This document shows positions 46,312 through 55,341 of a DNA stretch of 64,000 nucleotides, piece after piece. The notes under the pieces were generated by a model. It saw only the letters and a program-made list of their open reading frames with translations. It ran no database searches and had not been told where the DNA came from. How positions within the stretch are numbered: the first letter of the stretch is position 1; each line of letters starts with the position of its first letter. The stretch covers positions 4,030,448 to 4,094,447 of the forward strand of contig NZ_BDUD01000001.1 in the NCBI RefSeq assembly GCF_003113895.1. The letters are read 5' to 3'. The stretch is from Nostoc commune NIES-4072. Its GTDB lineage: Bacteria > Cyanobacteriota > Cyanobacteriia > Cyanobacteriales > Nostocaceae. Both the position numbers and the translations under genes were made by a program.

Positions 46312-47841
46312 ATGGGACTACCCTGGTACCGAGTACATACAGTCGTTCTGAATGATCCAGGACGGCTGATTTCTGTACACTTAATGCACACAGCCTTAGT
46401 AGCAGGCTGGGCTGGTTCGATGGCACTCTACGAGCTAGCTGTTTTTGACCCTAGCGATCCGGTTCTCAATCCCATGTGGCGTCAAGGGATGTTCGTTCTA
46501 CCCTTCATGTCACGTTTGGGCGTTACCCAATCTTGGGGTGGTTGGAACGTTACTGGTGGCCCAGCAACTGATCCTGGTTTCTGGTCATTTGAAGGCGTTG
46601 CTGCGGCTCACATCGTTCTTTCCGGTCTTTTGTTCCTAGCTGCCGTTTGGCACTGGGTTTACTGGGATTTGGAACTCTTTAGAGATCCCCGTACTGGTGA
46701 ACCTGCCCTAGACTTGCCAAAAATGTTTGGCATTCACCTGTTCTTATCTGGTCTACTTTGCTTTGGATTTGGTGCTTTTCACCTCACCGGACTATTTGGC
46801 CCAGGCATGTGGGTTACTGACCCCTACGGTATAACTGGAGCCGCGCAAGCAGTAGCACCAGAATGGGGCCCAGATGGTTTTAACCCATATAACCCTGGTG
46901 GGATTGTGGCTCACCACATTGCTGCTGGAGTTGTTGGTATTATTGCAGGCTTATTCCACCTCACAGTTAGACCCCCCGAACGGCTCTACAAAGCCCTACG
47001 GATGGGGAACATTGAAACAGTACTTTCTAGCAGTATTGCAGCAGTTTTCTTTGCTGCTTTCGTTGTTGCAGGTACTATGTGGTACGGTAACGCCGCCACC
47101 CCCATCGAATTGTTTGGCCCAACCCGCTATCAATGGGATCAAGGCTACTTCCGTCAAGAAATTCAGCAGCGCGTCCAAACAAGTGTTGCCCAAGGTGCAA
47201 CCCTTGAGCAAGCTTGGTCGCAGATTCCCGAAAAGCTGGCTTTCTATGATTACGTTGGTAATAGCCCCGCTAAAGGCGGTCTATTCCGTACAGGGCCTAT
47301 GGTCAAGGGTGATGGCATTGCTCAGTCTTGGCAAGGTCACGCCGTATTCAAAGATTCTGAAGGACGGGAATTGACCGTGCGTCGTCTCCCCAACTTCTTT
47401 GAAACCTTCCCAGTGATTTTGACCGATGCAGATGGAATTGTCCGCGCTGACATCCCCTTCCGTCGGGCAGAATCTAAGTATAGCTTCGAGCAATCTGGCG
47501 TCACCGTCAGCTTCTATGGTGGCAATCTGAATGGTCAAACCTTTACAGAACCAGCTGATGTGAAGAAGTATGCCCGGAAAGCTCAAGGCGGTGAAATCTT
47601 TGAATTTGACCGCGAAACCTTGAACTCTGATGGTGTATTCCGCACCAGTCCTAGAGGTTGGTTTACCTTTGGACATGCAGTATTTGCTCTATTGTTTTTC
47701 TTTGGTCACCTCTGGCATGGCGCTCGGACAATCTACCGAGACGTATTTGCTGGTGTTGATGCCGATCTAGAAGAGCAAGTTGAGTGGGGTCTATTCCAGA
47801 AAGTGGGTGACAAATCAACCCGCCGAAAAGAAGCCCTTTAA
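46312..47841 (+). CDS. psbB: Photosystem II CP47 chlorophyll apoprotein
   Basis: 509 residues, the usual CP47 length. The N-terminus [19 protein letters not shown] is diagnostic. Six membrane helices carry the chlorophyll-binding histidines (for example [13 protein letters not shown] and [13 protein letters not shown]). The large lumenal loop between helices 5 and 6 is present ([15 protein letters not shown]). A strong ribosome site AGGAGGAG lies 9 bp before the ATG. CP47 is the inner antenna of photosystem II in the thylakoid. psbT follows 109 bp downstream. Confidence 0.99.
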   Translation: MGLPWYRVHTVVLNDPGRLISVHLMHTALVAGWAGSMALYELAVFDPSDPVLNPMWRQGMFVLPFMSRLGVTQSWGGWNVTGGPATDPGFWSFEGVAAAHIVLSGLLFLAAVWHWVYWDLELFRDPRTGEPALDLPKMFGIHLFLSGLLCFGFGAFHLTGLFGPGMWVTDPYGITGAAQAVAPEWGPDGFNPYNPGGIVAHHIAAGVVGIIAGLFHLTVRPPERLYKALRMGNIETVLSSSIAAVFFAAFVVAGTMWYGNAATPIELFGPTRYQWDQGYFRQEIQQRVQTSVAQGATLEQAWSQIPEKLAFYDYVGNSPAKGGLFRTGPMVKGDGIAQSWQGHAVFKDSEGRELTVRRLPNFFETFPVILTDADGIVRADIPFRRAESKYSFEQSGVTVSFYGGNLNGQTFTEPADVKKYARKAQGGEIFEFDRETLNSDGVFRTSPRGWFTFGHAVFALLFFFGHLWHGARTIYRDVFAGVDADLEEQVEWGLFQKVGDKSTRRKEAL

Positions 47842-47950
47842 AGAACAGAAAACTGGGGACTGGAGACTGGGAAAAGTTTTCCCAGCCCCTAGTACCCAGT
47901 ACCCAATCCCTAATCCCTCATTACTAGCTGGATAGGCAGGAAATCGTAAT

Positions 47951-48058
47951 ATGGAAAGCGTTGCGTACATCTTGATTTTTACTCTGTGTATAGGTACTCT
48001 CTTCTTTGCGATCGCATTTCGTGAACCCCCTCGCTTTGAGAAACCAAAAGATAAGTAG
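47951..48058 (+). CDS. psbT: Photosystem II protein PsbT
   Basis: 35 residues: one membrane helix (MESVAYILIFTLCIGTLFFA) and the family tail PPRFEKPK. It is the small PSII subunit near the dimer interface, co-transcribed with psbB as in other cyanobacteria. It is too short for ordinary gene callers, but order, length and sequence make it certain. A strong hairpin follows. Confidence 0.97.
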   Translation: MESVAYILIFTLCIGTLFFAIAFREPPRFEKPKDK

Positions 48059-48096
48059 ATCCTATATAACAGACCTTTAAGCGGATTGAATCTTAG

Positions 48097-48130
48097 TATC
48101 CGTTGCTACTATGTATAGTGGCAACGGATA
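48097..48130 (+). terminator. Hairpin terminator after psbB-psbT
   Basis: TATCCGTTGC (48097-48106) pairs exactly with GCAACGGATA (48121-48130), with an inner ACTAT/ATAGT extension and a T-rich stretch after. It probably ends the psbBT transcript. Confidence 0.7.
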
Positions 48131-48359
48131 TTATTGTATTTGTCTTTTATGTTGTTTCTCACTAATGACCAATGACTAATGATTAATGACTAATTGTTGT
48201 GATATAATTTCCAATCTTGGGAGTAGATATGTGTTAATACTAGCTTTTCTGCGCTAGGATGAAAATGGATGTTAATGTAAGCTGCCATAAAAGTGTTTGC
48301 ATAACACATCGCGCTTGTCGCACAACCTTTACGGAGACTAGAACCAGGAACAAATCAGC

Positions 48360-49451
48360 ATGGTCAATCAGAATTTAACCGCTACAGAAATTGGATTCAC
48401 TCACGAAGATTTCGCTGCTCTACTTGACAAATACGATTATCATTTTAGCCCTGGTGATGTTGTCCCAGGAACAGTTTTCAGTATAGAGCCGCGCGGCGCT
48501 CTGATTGACATTGGTGCTAAAACTGCAGCATATATTCCTATACAAGAAATGTCTATTAACCGGGTAGACAGCCCGGAAGAAGTCTTACAGTCAAACGAAA
48601 CACGGGAATTTTTCATCCTCACCGATGAAAACGAAGATGGTCAATTAACCCTTTCCATTCGCCGTATTGAATATATGCGGGCTTGGGAGCGCGTGCGCCA
48701 GCTGCAAGCAGAAGATGCTACTGTTCGTTCTGGCGTATTTGCAACCAATCGCGGTGGAGCATTGGTACGGATTGAGGGATTACGCGGCTTTATCCCCGGC
48801 TCCCATATCAGTACCCGCAAACCTAAAGAAGAATTGGTAGGCGAAGATTTGCCATTGAAATTTCTAGAGGTGGACGAAGAACGTAACCGTTTAGTTCTAT
48901 CTCACCGTCGGGCGCTGGTTGAACGTAAGATGAACCGCCTAGAAGTCGGCGAAGTAGTAATTGGTACAGTTCGTGGGATCAAACCCTACGGTGCTTTCAT
49001 CGACATTGGCGGCGTGAGTGGTCTACTGCACATTTCTGAAATTTCCCACGAACATATTGATACACCTCATAGCGTGTTCAATGTCAATGATGAAGTAAAA
49101 GTTATGATCATTGACTTGGATGCAGAAAGGGGTCGCATTTCCCTATCTACCAAGCAGCTAGAACCCGAACCCGGCGACATGATTAAAAACCGGGATTTGG
49201 TCTACGATAAAGCAGAAGAAATGGCTGCTAAGTATCGTGAACAACTGTTAGCCAAGCAACAAGGTGCTACTGCGTCTCCTGCTGCTGAAGTTGTAGCAGA
49301 AGAAGATATTCCACCAGCAGCAGAACTTGACGAAGATATTCCACCAGCAGCGGAACTTGAAGAAGATATTCCACCAGCAACGGAAACTGAAGAAGATATT
49401 CCTACAGCAGTGGAAACTGAAGAGGGAATTCCAGCAGCTATTGAAGAATAA
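48360..49451 (+). CDS. rps1: 30S ribosomal protein S1 (cyanobacterial type)
   Basis: 363 residues with three S1 domains: about 31-100 (GDVVPGTVFSIEPRGALIDIG), about 118-183 (GALVRIEGLRGFIPGSH) and about 195-265 (GEVVIGTVRGIKPYGAFIDIG, GLLHISEIS). Cyanobacterial S1 is shorter than the six-domain enterobacterial form. The C-terminus (from about 310) is a run of acidic EEDIPPA-type repeats, five copies, which looks like recent expansion. It binds mRNA at the small ribosomal subunit. A rho-independent terminator follows. Confidence 0.95.
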   Translation: MVNQNLTATEIGFTHEDFAALLDKYDYHFSPGDVVPGTVFSIEPRGALIDIGAKTAAYIPIQEMSINRVDSPEEVLQSNETREFFILTDENEDGQLTLSIRRIEYMRAWERVRQLQAEDATVRSGVFATNRGGALVRIEGLRGFIPGSHISTRKPKEELVGEDLPLKFLEVDEERNRLVLSHRRALVERKMNRLEVGEVVIGTVRGIKPYGAFIDIGGVSGLLHISEISHEHIDTPHSVFNVNDEVKVMIIDLDAERGRISLSTKQLEPEPGDMIKNRDLVYDKAEEMAAKYREQLLAKQQGATASPAAEVVAEEDIPPAAELDEDIPPAAELEEDIPPATETEEDIPTAVETEEGIPAAIEE

Positions 49452-49497
49452 TACATTTATAGTTTTACTTATTTATAAGTAAGAGGATTAAATCTTT

Positions 49498-49527
49498 GTA
49501 AAAAGAGGGGAAAACCCTCTTTTTTTA
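49498..49527 (+). terminator. Rho-independent terminator after rps1
   Basis: AAAGAGGG, a GAAAA loop, CCCTCTTT and a run of T: a textbook intrinsic terminator 47 bp after the rps1 stop. Confidence 0.9.
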
Positions 49528-49544
49528 TGTAGAGAATCGGGAGC

Positions 49545-49706
49545 TATAGGATTACTATTTGATTTTTGAACGAAATTAGGTGTTGTAGAGTGTTGTAGAG
49601 TGTGTTAGAACGGAGTTCGTAACGCACTATTATCAAGGGTTTGATGCGTTACGCTGTCGCTAACACATCCTACGGATATTTTCAGAAATCAAACCGGATT
49701 CCTATA
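49545..49706. mobile_element. MITE family A, copy 3
   Basis: Same ends as the copy at 25334-25485 and same orientation, with near-identical interior. It has an extra 12-bp GTGTTGTAGAGT duplication. It lies in the gap between the rps1 terminator and the HAD gene. Confidence 0.88.
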
Positions 49707-49777
49707 TTAGGAGTTAAGCATAAAAATTCATAACTCCTCACTTTTAACTAAATTTTAATTAAATAAAATGAAATATT

Positions 49778-50512
49778 ATGGTAGCTATTAAATGTAGAGA
49801 TATCACTTTTGATAATATCCAGGCAATTTTGTTTGACAAAAACGGTACTCTAGAAGATTCAGAAACGTATTTGCGATCGCTCGCACAAAGAGCAGCTAGG
49901 TTGATAGACGCTCAAGTTCCCGGTATTGGGGAACCGCTATTAATGGCATTTGGTATCTATGGGAATATTCTAGACCCGGCGGGTTTGATATCGGTAGCGA
50001 GTCGCCGTGAAACAGAAGTTGCGGCTGCGGCATATATTGCCGAAACAGGTAGAGGGTGGTTTGAATCTTTAAAAATAGCCCGTCAAGCTTTGGATGAAGC
50101 AGAAAAATACATTGAAAAAACTCCTTCACCCCTGTTTGTAGGTAGCTTAGATTTATTGAAATACCTACGAAATGGGGGTTTGAAACTCGGTATCCTCTCC
50201 GCAGCAACAAGTGATGAAGTACATAACTTTGTAGAAAATCACCAATTAAATGATTATATCGAGTTGGGAATGGGAGTAGATGAAGGGCCGAGTAAACCAG
50301 ATCCAGTCCTATTTTTGCAAGCTTGCCAAGCTTTGGGAGTCCAACCAGGCGTTACATTGATGGTAGGTGATTCCGTTGGTGATATGCAGATGGCGCGTGA
50401 TGCTAAAGCCGCAGGTTGTATTGGTATCACTTGGGTGGGTAAGTCGGATAACGTCCGAGGAGCAGATGTGGTGATTAATCAGCTTGATGAAATCCAGATT
50501 TTAAAAGATTAG
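49778..50512 (+). CDS. HAD-superfamily hydrolase-like protein
   Basis: 244 residues with a phosphoglycolate-phosphatase-like HAD fold. Motif I is FDKNGTLED, motif II is LGILSAATS, and motifs III/IV are in SKPDPVLF and MVGDSVGDMQMARDA. The second Asp of motif I (the usual DxDGT general acid/base) is Asn here (codon AAC at 49841-49843), which should weaken phosphatase activity. It may be a binding protein or a special phosphotransferase. The gene is monocistronic. Confidence 0.85.
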   Translation: MVAIKCRDITFDNIQAILFDKNGTLEDSETYLRSLAQRAARLIDAQVPGIGEPLLMAFGIYGNILDPAGLISVASRRETEVAAAAYIAETGRGWFESLKIARQALDEAEKYIEKTPSPLFVGSLDLLKYLRNGGLKLGILSAATSDEVHNFVENHQLNDYIELGMGVDEGPSKPDPVLFLQACQALGVQPGVTLMVGDSVGDMQMARDAKAAGCIGITWVGKSDNVRGADVVINQLDEIQILKD

Positions 50513-50569
50513 CTTACCTTTAACGACGCCAAATAGCTGCTGAAAGGATCTTAGCTAATAGCGATGTCT

Positions 50570-50800
50570 GACGACAAGCACTGATGCTCGTAAGCCTTGC
50601 GTTATTTACGTAAGGGCGTCTGGCTCTCTACCGAGTTCCCAGTCGCCTGACGCCACTTAAGAGCAGTTGCTACAGACAACTCCTAGAACCCATTACCTCC
50701 TCTACTTGGGGCCTCTCTAAGTAGAGCAAATAGCTAACGAGAGAAACCCTACCAAAAGCGCATGTCTCACTGCTACATACCTAAGTACTTTCCCGTAATA
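50570..50800. ncRNA. Cluster of hairpins, possible structured RNA
   Basis: Within about 230 bp several stems lie in series: GGCGTC/GACGCC (about 50606-50656), AGTTG/CAACT around a 7-nt loop (about 50667-50682) and TCTACTT/AAGTAGA (about 50701-50725). GC content is higher than in the flanks. No open frame explains it. I do not recognise a known RNA family, and a group of mobile palindromes is equally possible. Confidence 0.3.
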
Positions 50801-50908
50801 ATTTGTTAAAATTTACTTGATCTATTCCTTTAGATAGATATAAAATGTTTCTCAGATGACTTACTATTTTTTTTGAGGATTGTTGCAAGAGCAATTCTCA
50901 ACAAAAAA

Positions 50909-51123
50909 ATTCAGAAGTCAGAATTCAGGAGTCAAAATCAATTAGTGGGAGATTAAGACCCGCCTATTTGTAGTTGACTACTAAATCTTCTCCTTTGGAG
51001 ACGCTACGCGAGCAATTTAGTCGCCGCCTTAAACCATTTGTTCATCCGCTCGTAGGGTAGCTACCCCAGTTTTACAGAATTAAATTCTAGATTGCCAATT
51101 TTAACTCCTGAATTCTTGTCTGA
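50909..51123. repeat. Dispersed element E, copy 1
   Basis: About 215 bp bounded by TTCAGAAGTCAGAATTCAGG and an imperfect inverse (AACTCCTGAATTCTTGTCTGA). The interior can fold. Related copies lie at 53339-53565, 54527-54706 and 54887-55120, all in the DUF4360 array. Confidence 0.7.
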
Positions 51124-51126
51124 TAA

Positions 51127-51348
51127 GTGAAATACGCTGATAAATAATTAATTTCCAAGCTAGAAATTGATTTTTTTATCATGCTTCTGTCTGGCTTAAC
51201 AGAGCGTATTGCACAGATTTAATAACTGCTAAAAGTCCTCAAACCCTAAACAGGCTGCTGGGTAAAATTCCTTTGCGTAGAAGTATCTTAGGAATTTTCA
51301 ATTGCAGCTCATGTCCAGAAGTTAAACGTTTTTGCGGAGTCGAAAAAT
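51127..51348 (+). promoter_or_regulatory. Conserved leader of DUF4360 paralogue 1
   Basis: About 220 bp very similar to the regions before paralogues 2-4. It starts GTGAAATACGCTGATAAA; AATACGCT (51131-51138) pairs with AGCGTATT (51203-51210) around an AT-rich core containing a second self-complementary part (TTGATTTTTTTATCA). A GCGGAGT ribosome site lies near the gene. Probably promoter plus structured 5' untranslated region. Confidence 0.55.
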
Positions 51349-51987
51349 ATGAAAATTTTAACTGGTCTGATTTCCAGCTTGACGCTACTGAGTTTAAATG
51401 TTGTTGGTTTATCTCAGGTACAGGCTCAACAAACACCACAAGGATTTACTTTTCAAAAAGTTCCAGTAACTCTTTTCGGAAATGGTTGCCCAAGGGGAAC
51501 AGCAGAGGGAATTTTGAATGGAGATACTCTTTCAGTAACATTTTCTCAGTTTGAAGCTAAAGCTTTGTTTCCTAGAGTTGTATCAGCAGCCTGCAATCTA
51601 CGGATCGGTCTTAATGTACCTTCTGGATTGAATGTTCAGCCGGTTAACGTCCAGTATCTTGGCTTTGCAGATGTGCCTAAAGGAGGCAGTGCTGACCTGA
51701 ACGTTAGAATACTATTTCAAGGTCAAATAGTACCAACTAACAATGATCCAAACCGAAGGTTTAACAGTCCCTTCTCAGATGTTTGGGACAAAAATGTAGG
51801 TATTACATTAGGTACAATAAATGCATGTAAGAATCCAGTGAGTTCGGTTTTTGGTATCAATACAAATCTGACGGCAAGAGCTACAACTGTAGCTCAAAAT
51901 CAAGAAACCCAAATCCGAATTGATACAATTGACACAACAATTGGCCCTGTATTGTTCCAAATCAAGTTTGCTTTTAATCCTTGCTAG
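51349..51987 (+). CDS. Secreted DUF4360-like protein, paralogue 1
   Basis: 212 residues. A signal peptide (MKILTGLISSLTLLSLNVVG, cut after AQA) is followed by a secreted domain with the DUF4360 landmarks FGNGCP, a VTFSQFEA strand, CNLRIGLNVPSG and NAC. Four conserved Cys (GNGCP, the ACNLRI Cys, NAC and the C-terminal PC) suggest two disulfides. DUF4360 proteins occur in bacteria and fungi and have no established function. This is the first of five tandem copies. Confidence 0.8.
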   Translation: MKILTGLISSLTLLSLNVVGLSQVQAQQTPQGFTFQKVPVTLFGNGCPRGTAEGILNGDTLSVTFSQFEAKALFPRVVSAACNLRIGLNVPSGLNVQPVNVQYLGFADVPKGGSADLNVRILFQGQIVPTNNDPNRRFNSPFSDVWDKNVGITLGTINACKNPVSSVFGINTNLTARATTVAQNQETQIRIDTIDTTIGPVLFQIKFAFNPC

Positions 51988-51993
51988 GTTTTT

Positions 51994-52012
51994 AAATGCA
52001 TAATCTGCATTT
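51994..52012 (+). terminator. Hairpin after DUF4360 paralogue 1
   Basis: AAATGCA/TGCATTT with a 5-nt loop followed by AATTTTTC, just after the stop. The same hairpin with a longer loop follows paralogues 2, 3 and 4. Confidence 0.5.
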
Positions 52013-52039
52013 AATTTTTCACAAAAGCTGATGCCTCTA

Positions 52040-52186
52040 AGAGGATGTTTTAAAAGTCCCAGAAGGTATATTTTTACCATTCTGGCTCAGGTCAAGTGCG
52101 ACGAAAAAAATGCGATTTCAGCCATATACTGAGATGCTTCGCCGTGCTTTATCCTTAGAGGAAAATACCGTTTTAAAACATCCTCT
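52040..52186. mobile_element. MITE family B
   Basis: Exact 16-bp terminal inverted repeats AGAGGATGTTTTAAAA (52040-52055) and TTTTAAAACATCCTCT (52171-52186). The flanking sequence matches the corresponding gap after the other paralogues, which lack it, so this is a clean insertion. Confidence 0.8.
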
Positions 52187-52298
52187 AAAGTTGTTTTACC
52201 AAACTTGTCCAAAGATTTCTTACAATCGCTCTGAAGAAATCTTTGGCTATCCGTTTTGAAAAATAGTATTGGCAAGCAAATGGCAATTCTTAAATAAT

Positions 52299-52524
52299 GA
52301 AATACGCTGATAAATAATTTCAAATCCCGAAATTGATTGTTTTATCGTATTTCTGTCTGCTTTAACCCGGACGTATTGCAAACAATTAAGAATTGCTATA
52401 AGTCCTCAAACACCAAAGAGGCTGGTGGTTAAAATTCTTTTGTGTAGAAGGAAGAGTCTTAGGGAATTTTAAGTTGCAGCTAAGTTTGTACAGGAAATTA
52501 AACGTTTTCGCGGAGTCTAACAAT
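52299..52524 (+). promoter_or_regulatory. Conserved leader of DUF4360 paralogue 2
   Basis: Same leader as at 51127, with AATACGCT at 52301-52308. The right arm here is GGACGTATT, so the outer stem is weaker. GGAG lies 10 bp before the ATG at 52525. Confidence 0.5.
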
Positions 52525-53157
52525 ATGAAAATTTTAACTGGCATTATTTCCAGCTTGACCCTACTGAGTTTAAATGTTCTGGGTTTATCTCAGGTACAGG
52601 CTCAAACACAAGGATTTGAGTTTCAAAATGTTCCAGTAAGTTTTACAGGAAATGGTTGCCCACCGGGACAAATACAGGGAGTTTTAAATGGAGATACTCT
52701 TTCAATAACATTTTCTGCGTTTGAAGCTAAAGCTTCACGTCCTAATGTTGTATCAGCATCCTGCAATCTGCGGATCGGTCTGAATGTACCTTCTGGATTT
52801 AACGTTCAGCCGATTAACGTCCTATATAATGGCTTTGCAGATGTGCCTACACGAGGCAGTGCTGACCTGAACGTGAAAATACTCTTTCAAGGTAGAGAAG
52901 TTCCAACTACCGATAATCCAAACCGAACCTTTCCGGCTGGCTTCTCAGATGTTTGGAGCAAAGATGTAGGTATTGTATTAAACACAATAAATGCATGTAG
53001 TAGACCAGTTAGTTCGGTTTTTGGTATCAATTCAACTCTGACGTCAAGAGGTACAACTATACCTAGAGGTCAAGAAACCCAACTCCGAATTGATACAATC
53101 GACACAACAATCGGTCCTGTATTGTTCCAAGTCAAGTTTGATTTTAATCCTTGTTAG
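52525..53157 (+). CDS. Secreted DUF4360-like protein, paralogue 2
   Basis: 210 residues from the ATG at 52525, chosen by homology with the paralogues and by the GGAG site; an upstream ATG at 52474 adds 17 unrelated residues. Signal peptide MKILTGIISSLTLLSLNVLG, then FTGNGCPPG, ITFSAFEAKA and CNLRIGLNVPSG. It differs from paralogue 1 mainly in the middle. Function unknown, probably extracellular. Confidence 0.8.
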   Translation: MKILTGIISSLTLLSLNVLGLSQVQAQTQGFEFQNVPVSFTGNGCPPGQIQGVLNGDTLSITFSAFEAKASRPNVVSASCNLRIGLNVPSGFNVQPINVLYNGFADVPTRGSADLNVKILFQGREVPTTDNPNRTFPAGFSDVWSKDVGIVLNTINACSRPVSSVFGINSTLTSRGTTIPRGQETQLRIDTIDTTIGPVLFQVKFDFNPC

Positions 53158-53338
53158 GTTTTAAATGCATAGTTAGTTTTGCATTTAATTTTTCCCAAAA
53201 GCTTAACTCTCAAAAGTGGCTTTACCAACTTATTGAAAGATTTTTTCTAATCGCTTTGAAGAAATCTTAGACTCTATCTCTTGATAAGTAATTAGGTTAA
53301 GTCAAACTAGCTGATAAATCATTCTGAATTGGAGAATA

Positions 53339-53565
53339 ATTCAGAAGTAAGAATTCAGGAGTCAGAATCAATTTAGTGGGGGGTCAAACCTACCATTGTT
53401 GAACAGTAAATCGAACGCGAGTGCGTCTCCAATAAAAAAGATTTCGTGAGGATATTAAATCCATTTATTCATTCTGCTGGTCAACTACCTACTGCTGCGC
53501 TATCCGCCAGTTATACAGAATTTAATTCTGAATTCTAAGTCCTGACTCCTGAATTATTTTCTGAG
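53339..53565. repeat. Dispersed element E, copy 2
   Basis: Bounded by TTCAGAAGTAAGAATTCAGG and CCTGACTCCTGAATTATTTT. It shares long blocks with copy 4, including AGTAAATCGAACGCGAGTGC. It sits directly before the leader of paralogue 3. Confidence 0.75.
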
Positions 53566-53569
53566 AAGT

Positions 53570-53789
53570 GAAATACGCTGATAAATAATTTCCGAGTCAG
53601 AAATTGGTTGTTTTATCCTGTTCTGTATCTTTTAAGCAAAGCGTGTTGTAAATAATTAAGAACTGCTAGAGAATCCTCCAATCTGGAAAATGCTACTGGG
53701 TAAAATTTGTTTTTGTAGAAGTATATTTAGGAGTTTGACATTGCAGCTAATACGCCCAGGAGATTACATAATTTTCGTGGAGTTATTAT
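53570..53789 (+). promoter_or_regulatory. Conserved leader of DUF4360 paralogue 3
   Basis: Same leader as before paralogue 1. The outer arms are AATACGCT (53572-53579) and AGCGTGTT, which can still pair with a G-U. A GTGGAGT ribosome site precedes the ATG. Confidence 0.5.
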
Positions 53790-54425
53790 ATGAAAGTTTT
53801 AACTGGTCTATTTTCCAGTTTGACGCTACTGAGTTTAAATGTTGTGGGTTTATCTCAGGTACAGGCTCAAACAGCGACAGGATTTAGGTTTCAACAAGTT
53901 GGTGGAACTTTTTTCGGAAATGGTTGCCCAAACGGAACAGCACAGCTAGTTTTGAATGGAGATACTGCTTCAGTAACATTTTCTCAGTTTGAAGCTAGAG
54001 CTTCATCTTCTAAAGTTGTATCAGCATCCTGTAATCTGCGGTTCGGTCTTGATATACCTTCTGGATCTAACGTTCAGCCGATTAGCGTCAGGTATCTTGG
54101 CTTTGCAGATGTGCCTACAGGAGGCAGTGCTGATTTGAACGTTGACATATCATTTCAAGGTGCAAGTGTTACAACTATTAATAATCCAAACCAAACGTTT
54201 CCGGCTGGCTTTTCAAATACTTGGAACAAAAATATAGATATTGTAGCAAACACAATAAATGCATGTAGTAGACCAGTCAGTTCGATTTTCGGTATCAATT
54301 CAACTCTGACTGCAAGAGCTAGAGGTATACCTGCAAATCAAGAAACCCAAATCCGAATTAATACAATTGATACAACAATCAAGAATGTATTGTTCCAAAT
54401 AAAGTTTGCTTTTAAGCCTTGTTAG
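53790..54425 (+). CDS. Secreted DUF4360-like protein, paralogue 3
   Basis: 211 residues: signal peptide MKVLTGLFSSLTLLSLNVVG, mature part with FFGNGCPNG, VTFSQFEARA and CNLRFGLDIPSG, and C-terminal PC. It is the most diverged of copies 1-4 in the last third (IDIVANTINAC, NVLFQIKFAFKPC). Same predicted fold and two disulfides. Confidence 0.8.
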   Translation: MKVLTGLFSSLTLLSLNVVGLSQVQAQTATGFRFQQVGGTFFGNGCPNGTAQLVLNGDTASVTFSQFEARASSSKVVSASCNLRFGLDIPSGSNVQPISVRYLGFADVPTGGSADLNVDISFQGASVTTINNPNQTFPAGFSNTWNKNIDIVANTINACSRPVSSIFGINSTLTARARGIPANQETQIRINTIDTTIKNVLFQIKFAFKPC

Positions 54426-54526
54426 GTTTTTAAATGTATAGTCATTTTGCATTTAATTTTTCCCAAAAACTGCTCCTTGTAAAGCTGTACTAACTTATCG
54501 AAAGATTTATTCAATCGCTCTGATTG

Positions 54527-54706
54527 AAGAAGGAGTCAGAAGTCAGAATCCAGGAGTCAGAATCAATGTTCGTTGGGGATTCAGACCCCAACCAATTGTA
54601 GACACCGTGCAGACGATGGGGTTTTAAACCCGTTTATTCATCCACTAAATCGATTCAGAATTCAATTCTGAATTCTGGCGACTGACGCATGTATTCTGTT
54701 TGATAA
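54527..54706. repeat. Dispersed element E, copy 3 (diverged)
   Basis: A shorter relative with GAGTCAGAAGTCAGAATCCA at the left and TTCTGAATTCTGGCGACTGA at the right. It carries GGGGATTCAGACCCC, a local palindrome also found in weaker form in other copies. Confidence 0.55.
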
Positions 54707-54886
54707 ATCTTTGACTCTCTGTCTTGATAAATAGTTAGGTCAAGCCAAAGTCGCTGATAAATCTAACGAAATGACAATTTGCAAAAAATATGTCTTTGGA
54801 TAGGTAAAATATATTTTTCTTTGATAGGTTGATGGTATAATGTTTGTAAAACTTATGTTTGTGAGGGCAATTCTTAATTCAAGAAG

Positions 54887-55120
54887 AATTCAGAAGTAAG
54901 AATTCAGGAGTCAGAATCAATTAGTGGAGAGTTCAGTTCCGCCATTTTCTTGTTGAACAGTAAATCGAACGCGAGTGCGTCTCCAAAGAAGAAGATTTAG
55001 TTAGGGTCTTAAACTAACTTATTCATTCGGTGGTAGACTCGCTACCTCTGCGTTATCTGCTTTCTCGTGCAGAATTCAATTCTGAATTTTAAGTCCTGAC
55101 TCCTGAATTATTTTCTGATA
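54887..55120. repeat. Dispersed element E, copy 4
   Basis: Nearly identical to copy 2 over most of its length, so one of them moved or was copied recently. It lies directly before the leader of paralogue 4. The stretch 54707-54886 has no gene. Confidence 0.75.
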
Positions 55121-55121
55121 A

Positions 55122-55341
55122 GTGAAATACGCTGGTAAACAATTTCCAAGTCAGAAATTGATTGTATTATCATATTTCTGTCTTTATTAACCAGAGCGTA
55201 TTCCATACATTTAATGATTGCTAGAAATGCCCAAAACTCAAAGAGTTTGCCACGTGAAGTTTTTGTGTGTAGAAGTATATTAGGAGATTGACATTCCATG
55301 TAATATTCATAGGAGATTACAGATTTTCGCGGAGTTATTAG
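55122..55341 (+). promoter_or_regulatory. Conserved leader of DUF4360 paralogue 4
   Basis: Outer arms AATACGCT (55126-55133) and AGCGTATT (55195-55202) pair exactly, with a second TGATTGTATTATCA stem between. A GCGGAGT ribosome site lies 8 bp before the ATG. Confidence 0.55.
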
